From Maribacter arcticus (GTDB lineage: Bacteria > Bacteroidota > Bacteroidia > Flavobacteriales > Flavobacteriaceae): a DNA stretch of 64,000 nt. Shown here one piece after another: positions 53,865 to 61,247 of the stretch. The stretch's first letter is position 1, and each line of letters opens with the position of its first letter. The translations under genes and the position numbers were made by a program. Below the pieces are notes generated by a model, which searched no databases, had not been told where the DNA came from, and saw nothing but the letters and a program-made list of their open reading frames with translations. The stretch is from assembly GCF_900167935.1 (NCBI RefSeq), contig NZ_FUYL01000001.1, positions 434,001-498,000 of the forward strand, in the 5' to 3' direction.

Positions 53865-54746
53865 TTATTGCTTTGAAGTTTCTTTAGATTCTAGCGTTAT
53901 TTTTTTGAAGTGATACCATACCCCAGCTAAAGAAACTATCGCTGTAATTAAAAAGAATAATACGCTTACACCAACCGATATACTCTGATCTAGCCCTAAA
54001 AGCTGTGCGCCATAAAAAAATGTAACTTCACGACTACCGATGCCTCCTAGGGTTAATGGAACTACCGCTACGATTGATGAAACAAGGAAAATGATAAGAT
54101 ATGCGATTTGATTCAGTTCTATTTTCAGAGCAAACAAAATAAACCATATACTTATTAATTGCGCCAACTGTACCAAAGCCGATAAGACTGTGGTTTTCCA
54201 AAAAATGGGAAGCACATAATTGAAAAATCTTTTGTTTAAAAACCAAAATACCACTACGGACAACGGAATAGCTAAAATGAGCATCCATCGAAAACCATTT
54301 AGGGCTTCTAAATCTAGAAAAGATAATAAGGAACAAGCATAAATAAAGAGTAGAAGAAGACCTCCTAAACGGTCTAACACCAAAACACTCACCATTTTTT
54401 TGGTAGGTACATCGAAACTCTTTTTTAAAATGTAGCCTTTATATGCATCACCACCAATGCCGCCTGGCAAGAAGAGGTTATAGAACATCCCCAAAAGGTA
54501 CAGTTTAAGATTACTTTTATGGGTAAGAGGTATACTAAGTTGATGAAAATAAAGATTAAGCCTCACAGCCGCTATCACCTTAGAAATGATAAAGAAAATA
54601 GCTGCACCGAATAAATAAGCAGGATTACTCTTTACTAAAATCTCCTTTATTTCTTCTACATTAATTTTTGTAAGGATGAAATAAATAAGAACTGCACTGA
54701 TAAGGACTTTTAATCCGGTGGTTACTTTCTTATTTAACTTCGCCAC
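53865..54746 (-). CDS. UPF0104/LPG_synthase_TM family membrane protein
   Basis: 293 residues, seven or eight membrane segments. LPGGIGGDAYKGYILKK (about 95-111) and VLVLDRLGGLLLLF (about 122) are the family signatures, and VPLTLGGIGSREVTFFYGAQLLGLDQSISVGVSVLFFL the conserved C-terminal block. Related proteins (AglD-like, lysyl-phosphatidylglycerol synthase membrane part) are thought to act as lipid flippases. Its start overlaps the polyprenyl-phosphate GT2 gene by 17 bases, consistent with flipping that enzyme's product. Function inferred from this pairing. Confidence 0.85.
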   Translation of the reverse strand: MAKLNKKVTTGLKVLISAVLIYFILTKINVEEIKEILVKSNPAYLFGAAIFFIISKVIAAVRLNLYFHQLSIPLTHKSNLKLYLLGMFYNLFLPGGIGGDAYKGYILKKSFDVPTKKMVSVLVLDRLGGLLLLFIYACSLLSFLDLEALNGFRWMLILAIPLSVVVFWFLNKRFFNYVLPIFWKTTVLSALVQLAQLISIWFILFALKIELNQIAYLIIFLVSSIVAVVPLTLGGIGSREVTFFYGAQLLGLDQSISVGVSVLFFLITAIVSLAGVWYHFKKITLESKETSKQ

Positions 54747-55689
54747 CTACACTTACTTTTTTAATGCGGTACGGTCTCTTCTTCTGTGATTCATAATACG
54801 TACGTATTAATAGTTCCATAACAATACCTATGGTGAACAATTGAATTCCTGCAAGAATGAACATCATTCCGAACATCAATAAAGGTCTTGTGCCTATATC
54901 TTCCCCAAAACCTACTTTCACGACTAAGAGATATAAATTTATTATTATACCCAATAGGATTAATAAAAATCCGAATATTCCGAAAAGGTGAATGGGGCGT
55001 TGAAAGTATTTGCGAATAAATAGCAGTAGCATCATATCTGCTACCACTTTAAATACCCGTTCTAAACCATACTTGGAAACTCCAGCATGACGTGCATGAT
55101 GTTTCACAGGAATTTGTTTTATTTGTGCACCTTCTAAATGCGCCAAAAGGGTAATAAATCGGTGCATTTCGCCATAAAGGTTTAAATCTTTGGCGATATC
55201 CTTAGTGAAAACTTTGAGGGCACATCCGTTATCCTTTATATCTAATTTGGTGATTCTACGCACCAGAAAATTAGCGATTTTAGAAGGAATCTTTTTAACT
55301 AAAGAATCCTTCCTTTTTTGACGTATACCTGTTACTACATCATATTCCTCACTTACAGCATAGGTAAGCATCTCAGGAATATCGGAAGGGTCGTTTTGCA
55401 AATCCCCATCCATAGTAATAATATATTCACCTTCTGCATAATCAAGACCAGCCGCTAAAGCTAAACTTTGCCCGTAATTTTTCTTAAGTTCTATAAGATG
55501 AACTTTATCATCTTTTAGGGCTTTTACTACTTTTTTAGTGTCGTCTTTAGAAAAATCATCAACATAAATAATTTGATAATCGTAGCCTACCAAGCTTTCG
55601 TGGATTTTTTGTGTCAATAATGCCACATTATCTTCTTCGTTATATAAAGGAACAACGACCGAAAGTAGGGAAGTGGTAACAGGTTGCAT
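54730..55689 (-). CDS. Polyprenyl-phosphate glycosyltransferase (DPM1/ArnC/GtrB-like GT2)
   Basis: 319 residues. The GT-A domain (about 1-230) contains LLSVVVPLYNEEDNVALLTQKI, IIYVDDFSKDDT, GEYIITMDGDLQNDPSDIPEML (D-G-D-L-Q, the polyprenyl-phosphate GT2 signature) and VVTGIRQKRKDSLVKKIPSKIANFLVRRI. Two membrane segments follow (about 240-260 and 275-295). It transfers a sugar from a nucleotide donor to polyprenyl phosphate at the cytoplasmic face. It overlaps the flippase-like gene downstream, which points to a lipid-linked sugar unit delivered to the periplasm for a GT39-type enzyme. Confidence 0.9.
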   Translation of the reverse strand: MQPVTTSLLSVVVPLYNEEDNVALLTQKIHESLVGYDYQIIYVDDFSKDDTKKVVKALKDDKVHLIELKKNYGQSLALAAGLDYAEGEYIITMDGDLQNDPSDIPEMLTYAVSEEYDVVTGIRQKRKDSLVKKIPSKIANFLVRRITKLDIKDNGCALKVFTKDIAKDLNLYGEMHRFITLLAHLEGAQIKQIPVKHHARHAGVSKYGLERVFKVVADMMLLLFIRKYFQRPIHLFGIFGFLLILLGIIINLYLLVVKVGFGEDIGTRPLLMFGMMFILAGIQLFTIGIVMELLIRTYYESQKKRPYRIKKVSVGGEVK

Positions 55690-55771
55690 TGGGTTGTTTT
55701 TGGAATAGCTGCAAAGTTATGTTTTTTATCGTTAAGATGAAGAACATGATTATTACTACATCTTTCTCAAC

Positions 55772-56761
55772 CTAATTTGTTGAAAGTATGTTTAATAGTT
55801 TTTCTGCAGCTGAAAAAGGTGAAGTATTGCCATTGATTACTTCCTCTTTAAGTAAAGGCAATAACTTTTTTGTTTTCGGATTTTGATAGAATTTCGATAA
55901 AAGCTCTTGTTCTAGGTATTGAATAAGCCAATTTTCATTTTGTTGTTGCCTGTTTTTATTAAAATAACCGGTTTCTTTCATAGTTTGGCAATAGTTGAAT
56001 ATTAATTTCCAAATCTCTTCTAACCCTCTATTTTCTAATGCAGAACATGTTAACACTTCAGGAGACCAACCATTCTCTTTTGGCGGAAACATATGTAAAG
56101 CTCGGGCGAATTCCATTTTTGCCTGAGCAGCATTTTGTACATTGTTTCCATCAGACTTATTGATGACAATAGAATCTGCCATTTCTATAATTCCTCTTTT
56201 TATCCCCTGTAATTCATCTCCAGCACCTGCTAATTTTAAGAGTAAAAAAAAGTCTACCATATCATGAACGGCTGTTTCACTTTGCCCTACACCAATAGTT
56301 TCAATTAGAATAATATCGAAACCTGCTGCTTCAAGAATAACAATACTTTCTCGAGTTTTTCTAGTAACACCACCAAGTGAAGAACCAGAGGCAGATGGTC
56401 TAATGTAGGCATTAGGATTTTTCACTAATTCTTGCATTCGAGTTTTGTCTCCTAGAATACTACCTTTTGTTCTACTGCTTGAAGGGTCAACGGTAAGCAC
56501 GGCTACTTTTTTTCCTAAACCTGTAAGTAAGTTACCAAATTGTTCTATAAAGGTACTTTTGCCAGCTCCAGGGACACCGGTTATGCCTATTCGAATAGTG
56601 TCATGATTCTTTGAAATACAGCCTTCTATTATTTTATTAGCTATACTGCGATGTTCTGGTTTTGTACTCTCAATAATGGTAATAGCTTTACTGACAATAG
56701 CAATATTGTTCGAGAAAATACCCTCAATTATTTCTGTAGTGCTAAGGTTGGCTATATTCAT
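55772..56761 (-). CDS. meaB: Methylmalonyl-CoA mutase-associated GTPase MeaB
   Basis: 329 residues, standard length. A G3E-type GTPase that protects methylmalonyl-CoA mutase and gates B12 loading. Walker A GVPGAGKSTFIEQFG (about 61-75), the AVDPSS/TVDPSSSRTKGSILGDKTRM block, LGGVTRKTRESIVILEAAGFDIILIETIGVGQSE, and the NKSDG G4 motif are intact. An N-terminal helix and C-terminal helical dimerisation arm are also present. The mutase genes are not in this window, which is a little unusual since they are often close by. Confidence 0.95.
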   Translation of the reverse strand: MNIANLSTTEIIEGIFSNNIAIVSKAITIIESTKPEHRSIANKIIEGCISKNHDTIRIGITGVPGAGKSTFIEQFGNLLTGLGKKVAVLTVDPSSSRTKGSILGDKTRMQELVKNPNAYIRPSASGSSLGGVTRKTRESIVILEAAGFDIILIETIGVGQSETAVHDMVDFFLLLKLAGAGDELQGIKRGIIEMADSIVINKSDGNNVQNAAQAKMEFARALHMFPPKENGWSPEVLTCSALENRGLEEIWKLIFNYCQTMKETGYFNKNRQQQNENWLIQYLEQELLSKFYQNPKTKKLLPLLKEEVINGNTSPFSAAEKLLNILSTN

Positions 56762-56801
56762 TAAAACAGCTTGAGTTTTTGGTAGTACTATTGTAAATGT
56801 A

Positions 56802-57374
56802 CTATTTGTATATGGGAACCATAATTTTAGTAGTATCCCATGCCAAACTTAAATTATTTTGAGTCTTATTATTTATCTCGATATCCTCAAAATTAATAGA
56901 TAAACCTTCTACTGGTTCTTCTAATTTTTTGGTAGGTACTTCAATAGTCAAGTAGTCGTATTTCGCTTTATGAGTAGTTTGGTTGCCATCTACACGGGTT
57001 ACGCCCCATTCGGGTATTTTAGTGTTAAAAATGACCTTCCAAGAATCTTTGTTAGGTATCGTCCATAAAGAATACCTTCCTGCAGGCAAAGTTTTGTCGA
57101 TTATTTTAATTTGCTTGGTCGTGGTAAATGTGGTAGGCTCATTGGCACCAGTTCGCCATATTTTACCAAAAGGCACTAACTCACCAAAAATTGTTCTTCC
57201 TTTTTTTGACGGACTCGAATAATCTACTTCTAACGAGCTATCTCCAAGGTCTAAAGTAGCTGTTTTTTCGGGACTGAATTTTTTGGCTTCATTGTGTACA
57301 TAGGGTATTGCAATAAAATATATGAGAGCTATAAGCACAATAATACCAATGAGAATTTTTATCAATACTTTCAT
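56802..57374 (-). CDS. DUF2911 family protein, membrane-anchored
   Basis: 190 residues. A single hydrophobic segment (about 7-26, ILIGIIVLIALIYFIAIPYV) anchors it, with the rest outside. SLEVDYSSPSKKGRTIFGELVPFGKIWRTGANEPTTFTTTKQI (about 50-92) is the DUF2911 hallmark, followed by LPAGRYSLWTIPNKDSWKVIFN and the tyrosine-rich C-terminal strand. DUF2911 proteins form a beta-sandwich of unknown function, widespread in Bacteroidota. It lies 40 bases downstream... of galM's start-side neighbour in the same direction, so a short minus-strand group galM-DUF2911-meaB is possible. Confidence 0.88.
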   Translation of the reverse strand: MKVLIKILIGIIVLIALIYFIAIPYVHNEAKKFSPEKTATLDLGDSSLEVDYSSPSKKGRTIFGELVPFGKIWRTGANEPTTFTTTKQIKIIDKTLPAGRYSLWTIPNKDSWKVIFNTKIPEWGVTRVDGNQTTHKAKYDYLTIEVPTKKLEEPVEGLSINFEDIEINNKTQNNLSLAWDTTKIMVPIYK

Positions 57375-57405
57375 GTGCTATATGACTAGAATATTAAATT
57401 ACATA

Positions 57406-58314
57406 TTAGGGTATACTATCAAATTTAAAGATAGAGATGTTGTTATAGATATCACCTGGCCTTAAGACGCTTTTAGGGAAATCTGGTTGATTAGGAGCAT
57501 CAGGATAATTCTGTGTTTCAAAACAAATACCTGGAAAATCTGAAGGTGTGTATAGTACTACCGCTGGTTGATTGGTATATACCTTCATTGAAAGACCAGA
57601 GGTTTTTGAATGTACTTCTGCAACTTTTTCATTGCCAATATCTTTAATGAAAACTGTATCTAAGCGTTGTACTCCAATTTTTCTTGGCAATAAAAAATCA
57701 TATTCAGATTTTCTTACAGGAATAATGTCTCCCGTAGGAAGTAAATTTTCATTCATTTCAAGTCTATACGGACAGTTTAATTGCAATTCATAATCGTCTA
57801 TATACGGGTCTGAATCAAGTTTAAAATAAGAATGATTGGTAAGATTAATAACTGTGCTTCTATCTGTAGTTCCTTCGTAAATAACCTGTAATGCATTATT
57901 CATTAGTTTATAGGTAACACTTACGGTAAGATTGCCAGGGTAACCTTCTTCTAAATGTTTGCTTTTGTAAGAAAGTTTAACTGAGGGGTTATCATCATTG
58001 TTTACTTCATCAATAGTCCAATATTTATGATGAAAACCTTCTTTGCCACCGTGTAAATGAACTCCATCTTCATGGTATAAGTAAAATTTTTCTCTGTCAA
58101 GTTCAAATCCTCCTTTAGAAATACGACCAGCATAACGCCCTATACTTGCACCAAGTTTATTATCATCTAATCGATATCTGCTAGGATGATTAAAACCAAC
58201 AACTACATTGGTATAGTTACCGTCCTTACCTTTTACCAGTAATTTTTGAATTGTGGCGCCATAATCAAGCACCATGAGGGTTATAAACTTATTGGAAATC
58301 GTAACTTGTTTCAA
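57406..58314 (-). CDS. galM: Aldose 1-epimerase (galactose mutarotase)
   Basis: 302 residues. It interconverts alpha- and beta-anomers of hexoses. MKQVTISNKFITLMVLDYGATIQKLLV opens the beta-sandwich; VVGFNHPSRY, IGRYAGRISKGGF, GVHLHGGKEGFHHKYW (substrate His), INLTNHSYFKLD (catalytic His, about 160-170) and GICFETQNYPDAPNQPDFP (catalytic Glu) are all present. No signal peptide. First of a minus-strand run followed by the DUF2911 and meaB genes, with which no functional link is obvious. Confidence 0.94.
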   Translation of the reverse strand: MKQVTISNKFITLMVLDYGATIQKLLVKGKDGNYTNVVVGFNHPSRYRLDDNKLGASIGRYAGRISKGGFELDREKFYLYHEDGVHLHGGKEGFHHKYWTIDEVNNDDNPSVKLSYKSKHLEEGYPGNLTVSVTYKLMNNALQVIYEGTTDRSTVINLTNHSYFKLDSDPYIDDYELQLNCPYRLEMNENLLPTGDIIPVRKSEYDFLLPRKIGVQRLDTVFIKDIGNEKVAEVHSKTSGLSMKVYTNQPAVVLYTPSDFPGICFETQNYPDAPNQPDFPKSVLRPGDIYNNISIFKFDSIP

Positions 58315-58418
58315 AGGGAGGAATTAATTATACAATGTAAAAATAAAGATTTTTGCAACATTCTTTTTTTTCTAACGTCCTTATTATAACAACAAACTTA
58401 AACCAACCTATTCAACCG

Positions 58419-58964
58419 ATGTTTCAAAGCAATGTCGTAGAGAAATGTAAAGCAAATGATAGAACTGCACAGTTGCAACTGTACAGAAAATATTGTGATG
58501 GTATGTTTATCGTTGCTATGCGATTTGTAAAGAATACAGATGATGCAGAAGATGTTTTACAAGAATCATTTATAAAGGCTTTTCAAAAATTACATCAGTT
58601 TAAGGGAGATGTAACTTTTGGGGCATGGTTAAAGCGAATTGTTATTAATAAGAGCATTGATTTTCTAAAGTCAAAAAAAGATAATGTTGTGGCTTTAGAT
58701 GAAGGGTATATGCAGGTTGTAGAAGATGATAATAATTGGAATGTGCCATCGACAATTAGTATAGAACAGGTGAGAAGTGCAATAGATGATTTACAAAGTA
58801 AATATAAATACGTTGTACTCATGTTTTTGCTAGAAGGGTATGACCATCAAGAAATTGCTCAGGTATTGAATATTTCAGAATCTGCCTGTAGAACAAGATT
58901 GTTACGAGGAAAAGGACACTTAAAAGAACTATTAAAAGAAAAAAAATATGGAACAGGATCTTAG
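58419..58964 (+). CDS. ECF-type RNA polymerase sigma factor
   Basis: 181 residues from ATG 58419; a TTG at 58353 would add 22 non-conserved residues. Region 2 has FIVAMRFVKNTDDAEDVLQESFIKAFQKLHQFKGDVTFGAWLKRIVINKSIDFLKSKK (the -10 recognition and 'DAEDV' helix), then a linker and region 4: IDDLQSKYKYVVLMFLLEGYDHQEIAQVLNISESACRTRLLRGKGHL. It directs transcription of an envelope or stress regulon. It overlaps the next gene by 17 bases, as sigma/anti-sigma pairs do. Its target sequence cannot be read from this window. Confidence 0.93.
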   Translation: MFQSNVVEKCKANDRTAQLQLYRKYCDGMFIVAMRFVKNTDDAEDVLQESFIKAFQKLHQFKGDVTFGAWLKRIVINKSIDFLKSKKDNVVALDEGYMQVVEDDNNWNVPSTISIEQVRSAIDDLQSKYKYVVLMFLLEGYDHQEIAQVLNISESACRTRLLRGKGHLKELLKEKKYGTGS

Positions 58965-59532
58965 GGAAATGTTCAATAAAGAAAAGCGAGAGCAAAAATT
59001 CACCATAAGTAATGGCCATGAAGAGCGCTTTTTAGAGAAACTTCAGCAATCATTGCCTGAAAGTAAAAAACCAAATAGAGCCTGGTTAAAAGTTGCTGCC
59101 TCGATAATGGTCATGTTAAGTTTTGGTGTAGGTTATCTTTTATTGAATGAAAATAGTAATGTTGAGAATACAGTTGTGGATAGCGACTCTATCAATGAAA
59201 AACAAACTGAATTTACTTTCGGTGACCTATCTCCAGACCTTAAAAAAGTAGAAAATTATTACGTGGCCAATATTAATCTAGAATTAGCGAGGCTAGAAGT
59301 ATCGCCTGATACCAAAGATTTAATAGACGGTTTTATGGAACAACTTAATAACCTGAACTTAGAGTATAAAAAACTAAACACAGAGTTAAAGGAGTTGGGC
59401 CCCAACGACCAAACAATAACTGCACTTATAGAGAATTTACAATTACGACTACAATTATTACAGAAATTAAAAAGGAAGTTAAACGAATTAAAATTATCAA
59501 AAAATGAACAGATCCAAGAGAATAGTATCTAG
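58948..59532 (+). CDS. Probable membrane-anchored anti-sigma factor
   Basis: 194 residues. An N-terminal cytoplasmic part (1-50, EQDLREMFNKEKREQKFTISNGHEERFLEKLQQSLPE) precedes one hydrophobic segment (about 52-70, LKVAASIMVMLSFGVGYLLL) and an external helical region rich in Leu/Asn/Lys (about 100-190, coiled-coil-like). This is the layout of anti-sigma factors, although the HxxxCxxC zinc motif is absent, so it is not a ZAS-type. It overlaps both neighbours (17 bases and 29 bases), which implies coupled translation. Anti-sigma role inferred from context. Confidence 0.7.
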   Translation: MEQDLREMFNKEKREQKFTISNGHEERFLEKLQQSLPESKKPNRAWLKVAASIMVMLSFGVGYLLLNENSNVENTVVDSDSINEKQTEFTFGDLSPDLKKVENYYVANINLELARLEVSPDTKDLIDGFMEQLNNLNLEYKKLNTELKELGPNDQTITALIENLQLRLQLLQKLKRKLNELKLSKNEQIQENSI

Positions 59533-60934
59533 GCAACTCATCATTGCATTAGGACTTTTAATGACCGGAGGGCTTTTTGCCCAGAAGGAAAGTAAAACAT
59601 TTCAAGAACGTTTTATTGTGGCAGATGATGCCGTTTTAGACATCAATACCAGTTATGCTGATATTGAATTTGAAACGTGGGACAAAGATGAGGTGGCCAT
59701 TACGGCCACCATCACCTTAGAAGGCGCTACCCAAGAAGAGGCGGATGCTTATTTTAAGGGTAATCCAATTGAAATATTAGGTAATAGTAAAAAAGTTACT
59801 ATAGCATCAAAATCAAGAAACAATACATTCTTTTCTATTGACGCAACGGATTTTGAATTTGACCATAGTGATTTACATATTGAAATACCAGAAATAGCAT
59901 CTTTTGTTATGAATATGCCGCAAATAGCGCCTTTTCCAAATATGCCGCCATTACCTCGAACAGAGGCGTTTTCATTTGATTATGAGGCATATCAAAAAGA
60001 TGGGGATAAGTACATGAAAAAATGGCAAAAGAATTTTGAGAAAAGCTTTGATAAGGAGCATCAAGAACGTTTAGAAGAATGGGCTTCAAAAATGGAAGGG
60101 CAAGCTGAGGAAATGGAAAAGCGTATGGAGAAACAAAATGAAGAACGCATTAAGCATATGGAAGAACGTGCCAAAGAAATGGAACAGCGGCTTGGAGAGC
60201 GTGAAAGAGACCGTGAACATCGTCTTGCAGAAATAGATTCGATAAGGAGCTTTGCTTTTTTAAGACGAGATAGTTTAATCAACGCACCAAATATTTTCTA
60301 TTTGAATACGAATGAAGGCCAAAAGAATTATAAAATAAAAAAAATCATAAAAATTAAGTTACCTAAGTCTACCCGTATAAAAATGGATGTACGTCATGGA
60401 GAAGTAAAACTAGCAGCGAATACCAAAAACTTGAATGCGAAACTTTCGCATTCAAGCCTTTGGGCAGCTACCATAGATGGGCAAGAAACTAATGTTTCGG
60501 CTTCATATTCACCTGTCAATGTTCAAAAATGGAATTATGGCCAATTAAGCACTTCGTATTCAGAAGAAATATTATTGTCTGAAGTTGTTCAATTGCAATT
60601 GCAAACAACATCCTCTGCCGTTACAATAAATAAACTGCTTAAAAATGCTTTTATAAAAAACAACTTTGGTGCAGTACATATACTAGAATTGGGGCCAGAT
60701 TTTAAAGAATTAGATATTAGTGTTCGAAATGGGGAATTAAACCTATCATTGCCAAAAGTGGCTACAGATGTTTATGTTAAGGGTAATTCTTCTACTCTTA
60801 AGGTACCAGCTACTTTAAAGTTAGAGCAGATTAAAAATGGTACTTCAATTATTAATAAAGGCTCTTATTTAAAAGAAAACAGTAATCGTTCTGTTGTAAT
60901 TACATCAGATTATAGTGAGGTGGTAATCCACTAA
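59504..60934 (+). CDS. Secreted protein with charged coiled coil and DUF4097-like beta region
   Basis: 476 residues. Signal peptide to about residue 27 (...MTGGLFAQ). Residues 35-130 read as a beta-rich segment (VADDAVLDINTSYADIEFETWDKDEVAITATITLEGAT), of the DUF4097/adhesin-like kind, then a coiled coil of long Glu/Arg/Lys heptads (about 165-255, ERLEEWASKMEGQAEEMEKRMEKQNEERIKHMEERAKEM...), then more beta repeats (about 285-476: KIKLPKSTRIKMDVRHGEVKLAANTKNLNAKLSHSSLW..., ELDISVRNGELNLSLP). It overlaps the putative anti-sigma by 29 bases and is likely the effector or sensor partner of that sigma system. Confidence 0.75.
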   Translation: MNRSKRIVSRQLIIALGLLMTGGLFAQKESKTFQERFIVADDAVLDINTSYADIEFETWDKDEVAITATITLEGATQEEADAYFKGNPIEILGNSKKVTIASKSRNNTFFSIDATDFEFDHSDLHIEIPEIASFVMNMPQIAPFPNMPPLPRTEAFSFDYEAYQKDGDKYMKKWQKNFEKSFDKEHQERLEEWASKMEGQAEEMEKRMEKQNEERIKHMEERAKEMEQRLGERERDREHRLAEIDSIRSFAFLRRDSLINAPNIFYLNTNEGQKNYKIKKIIKIKLPKSTRIKMDVRHGEVKLAANTKNLNAKLSHSSLWAATIDGQETNVSASYSPVNVQKWNYGQLSTSYSEEILLSEVVQLQLQTTSSAVTINKLLKNAFIKNNFGAVHILELGPDFKELDISVRNGELNLSLPKVATDVYVKGNSSTLKVPATLKLEQIKNGTSIINKGSYLKENSNRSVVITSDYSEVVIH

Positions 60935-61247
60935 TTACTATAGTAATTGTAATGTGCCAAAATTTTTTTTCGCTCCTTTACTTTTGATATTACCTTCCCA
61001 AGAAGACCTTATTATCCTATAAATTTTTAGTGGTCTTTGCTTTTAGTGTGGTGGTGGTTTTGTGACGCCTCTTTCACCAAAAAACACGCTAACGACAATG
61101 ATAGAACTTTCTTTTTTATACTAATTGAATCGTTAAATGTCCTTTGGCATTACTTGAAAAATATTCTTAACGTATTTGCTTTGTACATTTTTAGGTCTAA
61201 AAAAATGTATAGTCTATGATGTGTGTTTTTAAACTAACATTCGTTTG
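60935..61247. other. 313-base gene-free stretch
   Basis: No convincing coding frame or RNA gene. A 60-residue open frame on the plus strand (61037-61219) has no protein-like features. An AT-rich imperfect hairpin occurs at 61184-61209, of unclear meaning. Confidence 0.55.

Noticed and set aside
60933-60948. 16-base perfect palindrome AATTACTATAGTAATT overlapping a stop codon
   Set aside because: About one such palindrome is expected by chance in an AT-rich 64-kb window and no matching copy or function was seen.
61184-61209. AT-rich hairpin TACATTTTTAG / CTAAAAAAATGTA
   Set aside because: The stem is AU-only with unequal arms, so it is weak; no gene end is positioned for it.
61037-61219. 60-residue open frame in the 313-base gap on the plus strand
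   Set aside because: Composition is unlike a protein, no start signal is evident and no recognisable domain is present; it is treated as a random frame.
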